This document shows positions 33,102-42,829 of a stretch of DNA of 64,000 nucleotides, in pieces (the first letter of the stretch is position 1; each line of letters starts with the position of its first letter). Under the pieces are notes generated by a model. That model searched no databases. It was not told the DNA's origin and was given only the letters and a program-made list of their open reading frames with translations. The DNA comes from Adiantum capillus-veneris (Eukaryota; Streptophyta; Polypodiopsida; Polypodiales; Pteridaceae), in assembly GCA_014529385.2 (NCBI GenBank), contig CM043964.1, positions 350,997-414,996 of the forward strand, written 5' to 3'. The translations under genes and the position numbers were made by a program.

Positions 33102-35291
33102 TCATACCGTTTGAAATGAGCTTGTCACCCTTTGAAACCAATTGTTCCAGTTGGTAATATGTGAGGATTTTTGCCAGTATTTTTCTATTACCCTAGGTGC
33201 CTCGTCAAGTTGCAAGGGTGGTAAGGTACTCTCCCAGGATCGAACTTGAAGTGGTTCATTAGGTGATTCTTGAACACTGGGAGGTGTGGATTCTTTTGTA
33301 GCTTCATGGAGGTCCACTACTATAGATGGAGGCTGTGTAGAAGCTTTTACCTCTATGGATGTATTACATGAGGAGCTAGAATCTTCATGGGACTCCCCCC
33401 TTCCTGAGCTAGGTGGAACAAATCGTTCTTTCTTTGGTACCCAAACTAGCTCGGGAGCGGGTGTGTAGCATTCTGTGATTTTTTTCTTTCCACGATCATT
33501 GATTCGTTTTGGAGCTACGGGATTGGGCTCACTTGGGTCAGGTGTTAGGTAAGAGCACAATCTACGTTTTGGCACCCAGATTTGATCATTTCCTTGATAG
33601 TAGCCTTGGGCTTCCAATAGTCGTTTAGGGATCCATCGCAACATTTTCTTACTTTTCTTGGAGCGAGTGGTACGTTTCTTACAAGGCTTCTGTTTTTTAG
33701 CACTAGCTATGGTCACTAAAGAAGCTTTAGGGACCCACTTATATGTTTTCTTCGTTACCTTAGGATGAGTCTTGTCGGAAGCGATATGCATTGCTTGTAG
33801 CATATTTAAGGGTATAGGCATTTCATCCCCCTCAGGTGTTACCCAGATCGTCCCCCTATTTCCCCAAGTGTCTATGGTTGATGCTAGGTGTACCCAATCC
33901 ACATTGTCTGATTCAGTCATCCCAGGTAGGATATCCATATAAGGAGAATCTTGGCCAATGTCTGTATCCTTCTTACAAGTGTAACAATATTGTAGTGGGG
34001 CCGAGTGAACTGTGGTGTCAGAGCGATGATCAATAATGGTTTTACTCCCTAAGGGGTGTACCATACCAGTCACCAAATCCACTCTAAGGACAGAGTCTTG
34101 GAATTGCAAATAGACATAATTTTTAGACCAATCGTGAACCATTTGTGCTTCCCTCATGAATGGTCGTCCTAAAATCATTTCATATGACATAAGGTGTTTA
34201 GAGAAATCCATTACAATGAACGTATGTCGTACCTTGTGTCCTAGAACTTTGATCTTAAGATCCTTGAGCATCCCCATAGGTTTGGCTATGGTACCATTTG
34301 CCATCTTTACCACAATGTTAGTAACACTGAGGCGGGGTTTTCCCATGGATTCCCAACAATCTTTTGTAACGATGCTAACTCCCGCACCACCATCAAGAAT
34401 TCCCTTTATAGTTAATCCCTTGGTAGTGATGGGTAGGGTCGCATTAGAATCGTCGCCTTCAAAATACTGCCCTAATTCGTTAATGGGTACCTCAATCACA
34501 GACTCGTGTCCATCTAAGTCAAGTGATTGCACAGGATTTTCCTCATCAATCATAATCGAGTCAGGCCTATTTGGTTGCGCAAACTGCGGTAATCCCGTTC
34601 GTAGCTCTCCGTTAAGGAATGCTCGAAGTGCAAGGAATAACTCAGGATCTCCATACAGCTTTGCTATGATCGTGGTTCGGACCTCAGATGACATGAAGTC
34701 CACTAGTTTGGCAACATTCATTGGCGTTTTGCAGGGTGTAGGTCCTTGACTAGGAACTGGTGAGGATGGAATCTCATATTCCTCAATGGGATCAGGTATT
34801 CCTTCGTTAAACATCCTTTCCAACAAGAAAGGTGTATGCTCACTTTCTGATGTCCCGTCCTCACTCCCTTCTTGGATGATACTAGATATGGCTAACGGTC
34901 TATGGTTCATGTGGGGTGGATGAACTTGCGTGGGAAACACTGTGTCATGAATTTTGATATGCATGGGTTCTGGTTCTAGTTTCCTTTGAGTCTCCTCCAC
35001 TAAACCTCTTAGATGTTTCACCTGCTCAATCTCGTCTACTGGGTTTGGATACGTCCCAATCTTCTTTTTACGATTCTTCCCTTTTTGCCCCTGCGGTTTA
35101 TCTTGGGGTTCTTGGATTAGATTTGGAAACACTTGTGGTGTTTTCAGAGGCTCTTTATGATTTTCTCTTATTCGGTTTTCATTTGGTTCCATGTTACGGT
35201 TTTCTTTGTCGGTCTTTCCCTTTGTGGTATTGGTTCTAGTCTCCATTGTCTCGACTGAATCTGAATCATCCTCGAGGTCATTCATATACAC
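33102..35291 (-). CDS. Gypsy A second frame: retropepsin-like aspartic protease
   Basis: The 729-codon frame contains a retropepsin-like domain at about residues 285-400. The active site is ILDGGAG (D300), followed by VKMANGT and the ILGRPFM flap-side signature at 373-379. The usual DTGA or DSGA motif is DGGA here, so the conserved Thr/Ser next to the catalytic Asp is Gly. The first 280 residues are charged and low in complexity. After the protease, the motif W-[VI]-P-K occurs four times (519, 553, 572, 617) within lysine-rich sequence, and the tail is Ser/Pro-rich. No polymerase or integrase motif is present. The frame is the same as that of gag upstream, separated only by the UAG at 35349-35351, so it may be made by readthrough. 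The first internal ATG, at 35291, could also be used. Confidence 0.8.
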   Translation of the reverse strand: MYMNDLEDDSDSVETMETRTNTTKGKTDKENRNMEPNENRIRENHKEPLKTPQVFPNLIQEPQDKPQGQKGKNRKKKIGTYPNPVDEIEQVKHLRGLVEETQRKLEPEPMHIKIHDTVFPTQVHPPHMNHRPLAISSIIQEGSEDGTSESEHTPFLLERMFNEGIPDPIEEYEIPSSPVPSQGPTPCKTPMNVAKLVDFMSSEVRTTIIAKLYGDPELFLALRAFLNGELRTGLPQFAQPNRPDSIMIDEENPVQSLDLDGHESVIEVPINELGQYFEGDDSNATLPITTKGLTIKGILDGGAGVSIVTKDCWESMGKPRLSVTNIVVKMANGTIAKPMGMLKDLKIKVLGHKVRHTFIVMDFSKHLMSYEMILGRPFMREAQMVHDWSKNYVYLQFQDSVLRVDLVTGMVHPLGSKTIIDHRSDTTVHSAPLQYCYTCKKDTDIGQDSPYMDILPGMTESDNVDWVHLASTIDTWGNRGTIWVTPEGDEMPIPLNMLQAMHIASDKTHPKVTKKTYKWVPKASLVTIASAKKQKPCKKRTTRSKKSKKMLRWIPKRLLEAQGYYQGNDQIWVPKRRLCSYLTPDPSEPNPVAPKRINDRGKKKITECYTPAPELVWVPKKERFVPPSSGRGESHEDSSSSCNTSIEVKASTQPPSIVVDLHEATKESTPPSVQESPNEPLQVRSWESTLPPLQLDEAPRVIEKYWQKSSHITNWNNWFQRVTSSFQTV

Positions 35292-35348
35292 GGGGTCATC
35301 TCCTGTTCCTATGTTTGTTTTGGAACTTGGCTTTGAATTTTCCGTATT

Positions 35349-35351
35349 CTA
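35349..35351 (-). promoter_or_regulatory. In-frame UAG between gag and protease, candidate readthrough stop
   Basis: The gag frame ends KKKKTRRKKS then UAG, followed by AAU ACG GAA in the same frame. Nineteen codons after it no further stop occurs, and the frame stays open for the whole protease protein. Readthrough of a UAG is an established gag-pol strategy in some plant LTR retrotransposons. The 3' context is not the CARYYA type known from tobamoviruses, so the mechanism is only inferred. Confidence 0.5.
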
Positions 35352-38180
35352 CGACTTCTTCCTTCGTGTCTTCTTTTTCTTTGCTTGGATAATTGACGCG
35401 GTATCTCTCTCTTCGAGGATATGGCCTGGCCCTTGAAGCATGGACCGTGTAATCGCATAAGCGGGTGCGACGGGTGGTATTGGCGATGTCACACTAGCAA
35501 TTTCAACCAAATTTAGGGGTGTGATTTTAGGCGCATTTGGGTTACAGGGGCATTGGGCAATCAAGTGATCTATGCCACAACGATTACATGTGAGTATTGG
35601 CATTGCAGACGTGCTCCCTTGATTCATTTGCATCTGTGCAGCATTCTTTTGCAGCCTAATAGGGCACTCCGCTGCTCGATGTGGTCCACCACACTCGTAG
35701 CATTGAAGAGGTGGCCTCCTAGCCTGGGTGTTGATATTTTGACCTCTGGATGCAAGAGCAGCAGCTTGATAAACCGGCTTGACTTGTCCCCAACAATCTT
35801 CCATGTAGTATATAGGACATTCTTCCACTGTATCAAGTCCGTAGGCAATACTAGTGTCTATTTCCTCCTCACAGCCATCTGGATAAGCATTTGATGGCTC
35901 GCAACCCACTTGGTTCATAGGGGCGACTCTTGGATGCGGGGGCTGCGGTCCTAGCACAGGAGGTGGTAACGGTGTAGCTTGTACAACATTTTGAGATCTA
36001 GGGACCATGTGTTGCGGTAGTTGCTCAACAGGTGGAGCAGGCATCAATACAGGAGCTCGAGGCGCATCCGTCCAGGCTACAGGTGGTCTATTTGCCATCA
36101 TACGTTTGATCATTAAACAATCCTTAGCTTGGTGACCATACCTACCACATGCGTTGCAAGTTCCATTAAATTTTACTCTAAACGTAGGGCACTCACTAGT
36201 GCTATGTGGACCTAAGCAAATGGAACACCATTGTTGCTCCCTTCTTGGATACATGTGACTATTTTGAGGGGGTCGATTATCCTTAAGAGACTCTTGGATT
36301 GCCTTGGTGAGGTCTGTCAAGAATGTCTCAAATACCTTTGGCTCATTGGCAATGGGCTTTGCAGTCATGGGTTCATACTCAATGGCTTGTGAGCTAGTGG
36401 ATCTCATGTCAGTAGACACCCTCATGCCTGCTATCATCAAGTTGTCCTCTAGTTGGATTGCATTGGCAGTGACATCTTCCCAGGTTGTGATACCTCTAAT
36501 CACTAGTCCATTATAGATTCCTTCATTCCTCAACCCTCGAATGAATCGATCAAGCAGTTGGTTATTGTTGAAGCGCTCATTTACAGGGCAACGAGAGTTT
36601 AAGTGCTTTAGACGACTAATGAAGTCCCTTACTGACTCTCCTTCCTTACGTTCAGCCTTCTGTAGCTGAGATGCTACACCCCAAAGCACACCTTCTCGTA
36701 TGTACTCCTTTAGAAACAACCTTCGAAGGGTAGGGTAGATTGTTTTCTCGTCCACCCTTAGGGTCCTATACCAATCTCCAGCCTTCCCACTTAATGTCAA
36801 GCTTAAGGCATTGCACTTATGTAGTTCGTTGCGTTCCCCTAAGGAATCACATACTTGTTCAAACACTTCAATGTGTTTCCTAGCATCTTCGTCCCCATTG
36901 AATTTTTGCGTGAGTTTGGCAATTTGTACTGCCTTACTTCTAGGCTCTCTATCAGATGCATGACGCATATTTTCCGCGATAGATCGACCTATGGTTTGAG
37001 CAAAAGCTGCCAAGTCACCTATGTGAGGAGGTAGGGCCGGTGGAGGTACTCTTGGAATCATATGTGGGAGAGGGACGGGTGCCGGTCTTGGCATATGTAT
37101 AGATGATGTAGGATATGGAACATAACCGGGCATAGGTCCACTCGGATAAGAGCTAGGGAGCGGCACTCGAGGAGCATAAGCAAGTGGTACAATTGGAGGT
37201 GTGGGGGCCATGTGTGCATAAGGGGCTAGAGGCACATACGGTCGAGGCCCCATATTAGGTACTACGACACTAGGTAGTGGCACTGCGCTAACCGTAGATA
37301 TCATCGGTACATTCTCTGTCAGGCTTATCCCTGGAGTGAGCACTGGGTTTTCCTTAATAGAGGGTTGAGCCAAGTTAGGGAAGCTAAAGTTTTCGCTCGG
37401 AGGCTCAGATTGCATAGAGACCCCAGGTGAAATGACGTAAGATGGGTCCATGGGGCTCATTAGAGGAGTCTCCATTTGTGATAGAGTAGGCTGTTGAGCC
37501 TTGCTCGTATCCAGAAATCTCATGGGGCCAGTTGAGAGTATATTTACCCCTCGGTTTTGCCTTTCTGATTGAATAATGCCATGGATAACATTACAGATCA
37601 TTTTCTGTTGATCTTCGATGCTCGTGGCACTAGAGGTGGATTGTACAATCTCTATCCATCCTACATGGTATGCGTGGCCAGAGTGTAGATCCGTCAACAC
37701 CTCAGTGTGGAGGTCGTATGTCCAATGATCATTAATGAACAATCCTTCTAGAGTCGACGTGTTAACGGTTTCTTGTGAGGTAGAAGCAATGTTGCTCCCC
37801 GTGGTTTTACTTGTCACCAACGGTACTCTAGAGGGAACTTCTGAAGGAGGCAGCTCAACAGGGCCTTCTTGGTAAGAAGTTGGCAGGATATCCACATGGA
37901 CACTCTTTGGGGGTGTGGGGTCCACGTGCGATGTGAAAGGAGATTCCACTTCCCCACCCCCTTCGTGTGCTTCATTTGCATCAGGTTCCGAGCGAGTAGC
38001 TCTACCTAATGTTTCCATGAAACGGCTAAACATACTAGTACTAGGCTGTGGAGCTTCGGGAGGTGCATGGCCTTCTCTCTCCGTGTTTTGGGTAGGGTAT
38101 GCTTCCATGATTTCTGAGTCGGAGGAGGAATCACTAGCGGCTATTTTAGGGTCTTGGGTGGTGCTACCTTGTGTCCCCAC
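35349..38180 (-). CDS. Gypsy A Gag polyprotein with four zinc knuckles
   Basis: The 943-codon frame is open throughout. Residues 1-290 are Ser/Thr/Pro-rich with acidic patches, and 296-385 are strongly proline-rich. The retrotransposon-gag domain spans about 425-580 (FNGDEDARKHIEVFEQV, LSGKAGDWYRTL, FISRLKHLNSRCP, LLDRFIRGLRN). Four CCHC-type knuckles follow: C652-C664, C675-C688 (the classic CX2CX4HX4C), C827-C839 and C865-C877 (CX2CX3HX4C). The C-terminus is polybasic. Gag packages element RNA into virus-like particles. Four knuckles and a long amino-terminal extension are more than usual for plant gypsy Gag. The ATG at 38180 is followed by MGTQGS and is the first in frame; no better start is apparent. 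Confidence 0.85.
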   Translation of the reverse strand: MGTQGSTTQDPKIAASDSSSDSEIMEAYPTQNTEREGHAPPEAPQPSTSMFSRFMETLGRATRSEPDANEAHEGGGEVESPFTSHVDPTPPKSVHVDILPTSYQEGPVELPPSEVPSRVPLVTSKTTGSNIASTSQETVNTSTLEGLFINDHWTYDLHTEVLTDLHSGHAYHVGWIEIVQSTSSATSIEDQQKMICNVIHGIIQSERQNRGVNILSTGPMRFLDTSKAQQPTLSQMETPLMSPMDPSYVISPGVSMQSEPPSENFSFPNLAQPSIKENPVLTPGISLTENVPMISTVSAVPLPSVVVPNMGPRPYVPLAPYAHMAPTPPIVPLAYAPRVPLPSSYPSGPMPGYVPYPTSSIHMPRPAPVPLPHMIPRVPPPALPPHIGDLAAFAQTIGRSIAENMRHASDREPRSKAVQIAKLTQKFNGDEDARKHIEVFEQVCDSLGERNELHKCNALSLTLSGKAGDWYRTLRVDEKTIYPTLRRLFLKEYIREGVLWGVASQLQKAERKEGESVRDFISRLKHLNSRCPVNERFNNNQLLDRFIRGLRNEGIYNGLVIRGITTWEDVTANAIQLEDNLMIAGMRVSTDMRSTSSQAIEYEPMTAKPIANEPKVFETFLTDLTKAIQESLKDNRPPQNSHMYPRREQQWCSICLGPHSTSECPTFRVKFNGTCNACGRYGHQAKDCLMIKRMMANRPPVAWTDAPRAPVLMPAPPVEQLPQHMVPRSQNVVQATPLPPPVLGPQPPHPRVAPMNQVGCEPSNAYPDGCEEEIDTSIAYGLDTVEECPIYYMEDCWGQVKPVYQAAALASRGQNINTQARRPPLQCYECGGPHRAAECPIRLQKNAAQMQMNQGSTSAMPILTCNRCGIDHLIAQCPCNPNAPKITPLNLVEIASVTSPIPPVAPAYAITRSMLQGPGHILEERDTASIIQAKKKKTRRKKS

Positions 38181-38663
38181 TGAGGGTCTAGAGCTTATCG
38201 TGGATGGGTAATGGGTGTGCGTATGAACAGAGGCACCACCAATGTGATCGTGCTATAACACTCGTCCAGAGCGTAAGTGCATGTGCTTTTGATACCCTAA
38301 GGTGTCAAAAAGCTGCTCTAGGAGGCCTTGTGACTAGTTTTTAGCGTGTTTTTTGTTTGTTTTTTTGCTAGATTTTTTAGAGCGTGTCATGGAATGGGCC
38401 GTGTGATAGCTCGAAACGAGCGTATCGGTCAGAGGGTCGTGCCGTGCTTTACAGCCCTCCGTTTGGTCACTCTATGCTCTCGGAATCCCTAAAACTGTCA
38501 ATTTCCAGTAGGGAACTAGGCCCAAACTAGAAAGTCTAAGGGTGCAAGTGGGAAGAGAAAGGAGGAGAGTGGAGGACTTGTCCCACATGCTCTCATTCTC
38601 TCTTGAGGGAGTAGGGTATATATATAAGAGTGAGTTTAGTATATATTATAAGACTGAGCACTG

Positions 38664-38703
38664 AGGCCTGGGCCTGGGCCTGGGCTTGGGCTTGGGCTTG
38701 GGA
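38664..38703 (+). repeat. Hexanucleotide repeat GGGCCT/GGGCTT
   Basis: Six tandem hexamers, the first half GGGCCT and the second half GGGCTT, end in TTGGGAAACC. On the minus strand this encodes an AQAQAQ run that is not part of a supported gene. Confidence 0.85.
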
Positions 38704-38829
38704 AACCGATCCCGATCTATCTTTTATACAAACCAACCCGTCCGTTTTAAGAGTCACGTTTTTTATTTTCGAAAAATTTCGCCGCCCGGTCACTCGCGTT
38801 TTTTATTTCCGTTTTTTTTTTTTTTTTTT

Positions 38830-39125
38830 GGGTGCAGAAAATACAGAAATTGAAAACGCAGATATGCAAAAAATGCAGAAAACGCAGATATGCAGAAATT
38901 GAAAAAACGAAGATATGCAGAAAATTGAAAAACGCAGAAATTGCAGAAAATACAGAAATTGAAAACGCCGAACTTGAAAATGCAGAAATTGCGGAAAATT
39001 GCAGAAATTGCAAAAAAAAAACGCAGAAATTGCAGAAAATGCAGAAATTGAAAACGCCGAACTTGAAAATGCAGAAATTGCGGAAATTGAAAAAACGCAG
39101 ACAATAGCAGAAATTGAAACTTGAC
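38830..39125 (+). repeat. A-rich GCAGAAATTGAAAA repeat
   Basis: Variants of GCAGAAATTGAAAA, interleaved with CGCCGAACTTGAAAAT, recur about fifteen times. A longer duplication is visible: AAAACGCCGAACTTGAAAAT occurs near 38962 and 39051. Confidence 0.85.
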
Positions 39126-39244
39126 AGCAAATGCAAAAAACGCAAAAAACAGAAATCTCCACGCACTCCTTCCCTGCCTTTCCTATGATAGAAATTGCAC
39201 CACAAGGAAGCGTAAAGTGCTAACCGAGCTTAGTGTAGGGCATA

Positions 39245-39262
39245 TCCCCGGCAACGGCGCCA
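39245..39262 (-). other. Primer-binding site of gypsy A, tRNA-Asp
   Basis: The plus-strand TCCCCGGCAACGGCGCCA equals the CCA-terminated 3' end of plant tRNA-Asp, a known primer for Athila/Tat-type gypsy elements. It lies six bases from the LTR end at 39269. Confidence 0.85.
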
Positions 39263-39268
39263 AAAATA

Positions 39269-39841
39269 TGCGCTCCTTGCCGCACTGTCGAAGCAAGGGA
39301 CTTGCCAATACACCGTATGCGAGCCACAAACGGCTCCAAGCACACAACAAGCCTAAACTAGCAAGCTCAAGAAAACAAAGGGTGTGTCACTCACCGCTCT
39401 ACGCTCGCCTTCGTGGTGGATTCCTCGCCGCGATGAAGAAGAAGCTGCAGTCGTGCCACGCTCAACCGCTTCGCCGCCGTCGTGCCTTCGTAATGCTCGA
39501 TCGCACACACACTCTCCCTCTCTCTCTCTCTCACACACACACACAAGGAGGTGAAGAAGAAGAAGAAGATGGAGATGGAGCAAGAGCACTCTTCTATTGC
39601 ACAAATGAGAGAATGCGTAAAAATTAGGTTTAGTTGGCTTTTATAGGAGCTCACCCCATTCACACTTGGGCGCCCATGCTTAACCAACTAATCCCTTGAA
39701 TGTCCAAGTTAAAGTGCGCCTCTCATCGACGATCACTCTACCTTTCCCTATTGGACCGACAAGCCCGGTACCTGACTCTACCAAATACATAATACGCGTC
39801 CATCGTAGGTGATGGGTGTCCGTGAGCTGTGAGGGTTAACA
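39269..39841 (-). repeat. 5' LTR of gypsy A
   Basis: It is 573 bp, from TGTTAACC (minus strand, 39841) to GGAGCGCA (39269). The 39398-39841 part matches 31030-31475 almost exactly, including TATA (near 39633-39643) and CT/CA microsatellites. The end next to the primer site (39269-39397) is unique to this copy. Confidence 0.8.
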
Positions 39842-40121
39842 GCTGTGCCAACAACTGACACCGAACTCTGCCTGCCAAGCCGTCAATCCCATTAGACTTC
39901 TTAAACTGCATAAAATGCATACAAACCTTGCCGAGGCTGTAGAATTCCTAGATAGCACTCCGACTGAGCGAACCGGCCTGGTACGAAACCGGACCCCGAT
40001 GAATCTTTAACAGCCAATATCTTGGCGACCGGAACTCCGATCACTGATCTGAAAAGACCGACGCGCTCCACAAAGTGAGCACTTCAAGCCCATGCATTCA
40101 TTTGATTTCTGTCCCCTCAGC
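39842..40121 (-). repeat. 5' LTR of element C, middle piece
   Basis: It aligns with 26963-27228 of the 3' LTR (shared words CCTTGCCGAGGCTGTA, CCAATATCTTGGCGA and GAACTCCGATCACTGATCTG), with an extra GGCCTGGTACGAAACC absent from the other copy. It is bounded by gypsy A on the left and the TIR transposon on the right. Confidence 0.85.
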
Positions 40122-41442
40122 ATTAGGAAAAATATGAACCCTCTAGGGGCCCTTTGGGATTAAGGTTAATTAGAGGCCAGCCAATAGGAAGAGGGTGGTG
40201 GACACACTCTATACCCTCAAAAAAGTAGGGGGACAAGGTAGCTTTACACCTCTTAATGGCCTCTTACCTAGTGAGAAGGTAAGGGAGGTGACTAGGGGAA
40301 AGGGAGGGGGGGGGGGGGACCACTTTGACCTTTTTTCCCCCACTTTTTGGCCCGGATTTAAAAATACACTAAAAATTTCAAAATTTCAAAAAATTTCAAA
40401 TTTCAAGTTTTCCCTCCTTAAAAGGTCCCCTAACCTATTTCATGGTCAAAAAAGTATTTTTGACCTCCAAAAGTAAAAAACGTGCACTAAAAAATTCCAA
40501 AAAATTAAATTTTTTCAAAAAATTTCAAAACATCATTTTCCACCCTCCAAAGTCTTTCCAAACCTATTCTATAGCTAAAAGTGATTTTCTCTCTCTACAA
40601 ACCCTTTTCCAAGCTCTCCATGGCTGCAACAACCACATGCACCCCCTATAGTCCAACATTATCTCTCTACTAGCTTTCTCCCATCTCCATTGTAGCACCA
40701 AGCAAGCTTCTTCCCCATCTCTTCCCCTTGCCCACCACATAGTTCCACACCAAGCTAGCTCCTCTCCCTTCTCTCACCTCCATTACAGCATGAAACAAAA
40801 TTCTCCTCCTTCTACTTTCATTCACTCGCACTACATGGAAACCTCTACTCCCGAAGGTGGAAAAAGCATCAACTCACATGACTTGCATACCACAAGAACA
40901 GGAGGTGTGAATAGTGCATGGGCATTGCAAGGATTCATCTCCAACATAAAGATAGAATGGTGAGAAAACTACCCTTGTAGCTTACATTCAGAGCTTAAGA
41001 TCATCTCCATCTTTAAGTTTATCATGTTGGAGGGAATTAACCTCTTTATGGCTTTCAATGTTTAGGCTTCACACCTCATAACATTGGGTGGTGCTATTTT
41101 GTTGATGGCTTTGGTGCGCCATCTATAGTTTTGTAGCATGTGATTGAGTCTCACAATGTAAGTAAGTTGTGTTATCTATGGAGAGTCATCAAAGATTTTT
41201 CTTATAATTTATTCTTTGTGTAGTTGTCATTAGATTATTAGAATGATATCATTTTGTACTTTATAACTTTGTGCTCACATAATCTGTTGTTTACTTACAG
41301 AGTCAACTTGTTTTGAGAGGACATGAGCAAGCAACCATGTGCAGAGATGGAAATCATCCTATTTTTGTTCCGTGAGGAACCTTTCACTACCGTGTTAAAA
41401 GATTTTGATAAGAATAGTAGGATTTTTGTAGAATCTTGAACC

Positions 41443-41652
41443 AATAGGTACTCTCTAGGAGCTCTTAGAAAAGCCATCCCTATAGTACTACTATCTTCCC
41501 TAGTGTCATAGACACACAAATACTCGTGTATATGAATCTCTAGACACACAAATAGGTACTCTCTAGGAGCTCTTAGAAAAGCCATCCCTATAGTACTACT
41601 ATCTTCCCTAGTGTCATAGACACACAAATACTCGTGTATATGAATCTCTAGA
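41443..41652 (+). repeat. 108 bp tandem duplication
   Basis: The block beginning AATAGGTACTCTCTAGGAGC at 41443 recurs at 41551, essentially identical through TGAATCTCTAGA. Perfect identity suggests a recent duplication or strong conversion. Confidence 0.9.
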
Positions 41653-42829
41653 TGAGAAAGACAAATACTTGTAAGAGAAGCCTAACAGCAACAACATTGT
41701 CTCCATTTGTAATTATTTTTATGAGGCTGGATTCCTCTATAAATGCAATATAAATATTTCTTTTTGTTAAATGGTGTCGCACTGAGTGAGAGTATTTTAT
41801 TTAGATTACTGGAGTTTCATACAGATTTGAGAAATATTGTTGATTTTTTTGGATATTCTGATTTTTCTGTAAGATGTTTGAAGTTTCAAGTCTTAATCAT
41901 TCCACCATGAAGAAATTCATGCAATATTTTGATTTCAGTCTAATCACTAATGGTTATTCTTATTAAGTGGATCATAACCTTTGTCAAGATGTCCTCATTT
42001 GGGGATGTTGAATATATATCAATAGCAACATTTCAAAAGTTGAGAAAGCTAAATTCTTGCTTTCCAAAATATAATTGTTTCCATACTATTCCTATGCCAA
42101 GCTTGACTTAGAGAAATGACAACTTGAGATGGAGGTGTAGATATATAGGGGTGAATTATTATTGATTCTTGTTTCATCATATATATTATAAAGCCTTTGA
42201 GTTTCCACCTTTTTGAGTAGTGTTGACAAGTTTTTGGTATCAAACCTTTTTAAATATCCCTATTCATTCGCTATTGGTAGCTATTTATTTGGTATTGTTA
42301 AAGATCATACCAATAGCTATCACCTTGTGAACTTAATTGTTGAATTGCGGATTTGATTTTTACTATGTAGCTCATTTGGATAGAGAAAGTGTAAACATAA
42401 ATTATAGATACATGCATTGTTAACATAGAAGATATGTATCACTCGAACCTATATAACTGCTAATCAAGAAACCTTTGGTCGGATACTATAACAATAGGGG
42501 TCACATGTGGTTTTAAATACCAAAGAAATGGCTTAACCAAAACATTTCCAAGAACACGAGGTGAACACAAGGAAGTAAAAATTGGCTCCTTGTTTGGTTG
42601 ATTTCTAGTGCTAAATGTTCTGAGTGCACAAAATTTGTGAGGCCTTTGACCTTGCGAGTTCACTAAAGTATATGTAACATAGCACATGTGTTCAATAGAA
42701 GGGAATTTATATTCTTGTAAAGTTACAGAAACATGTGTAGGTAAGGCCTATAAGGGCTACTTTCAATCCATTGTGGTGAACGGACATGATATAGGAAAAT
42801 TTGACATAGTGAATACTCCGGACATCAAA

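Larger units (their letters stand above)
38181..39244. other. Leader of gypsy A with two simple-repeat blocks
   Basis: The leader between primer site and gag is non-coding. The plus strand shows a GGGCCT/GGGCTT hexamer run at 38664-38703 and a long A-rich repeat at 38830-39125. Small frames across the A-rich block encode only Phe/Cys- or Lys/Gln-rich repeats and are not genes. Confidence 0.7.
31030..39841 (-). mobile_element. Ty3/gypsy-like element A with gag and protease only
   Basis: A minus-strand element with 5' LTR 39269-39841, tRNA-Asp primer site 39245-39262, a leader, gag (35349-38180), a protease-bearing frame (33102-35291), a 1.6 kb non-coding tail, a polypurine tract (31476-31490) and a 3' LTR from 31475 downward. 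There is no reverse transcriptase, RNase H or integrase, so it depends on another element. The 445 bp shared by the two LTRs differs at only about half a dozen sites by eye, and both large frames are open, so it is young. It lies inside the 5' LTR of element C. Confidence 0.85.

Noticed and set aside
38747-39205. Phe/Cys-rich frames (FCIFCNFCVF) that look like membrane or metal-binding proteins
   Set aside because: They are translations of the A-rich tandem repeat in three frames at once, so composition, not selection, explains them.
39245-39262. tRNA gene fragment (Asp)
   Set aside because: Only the last 18 bases of the tRNA are present, next to an LTR end, so it is a primer-binding site. 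The same holds for the Trp-like site at 30280.
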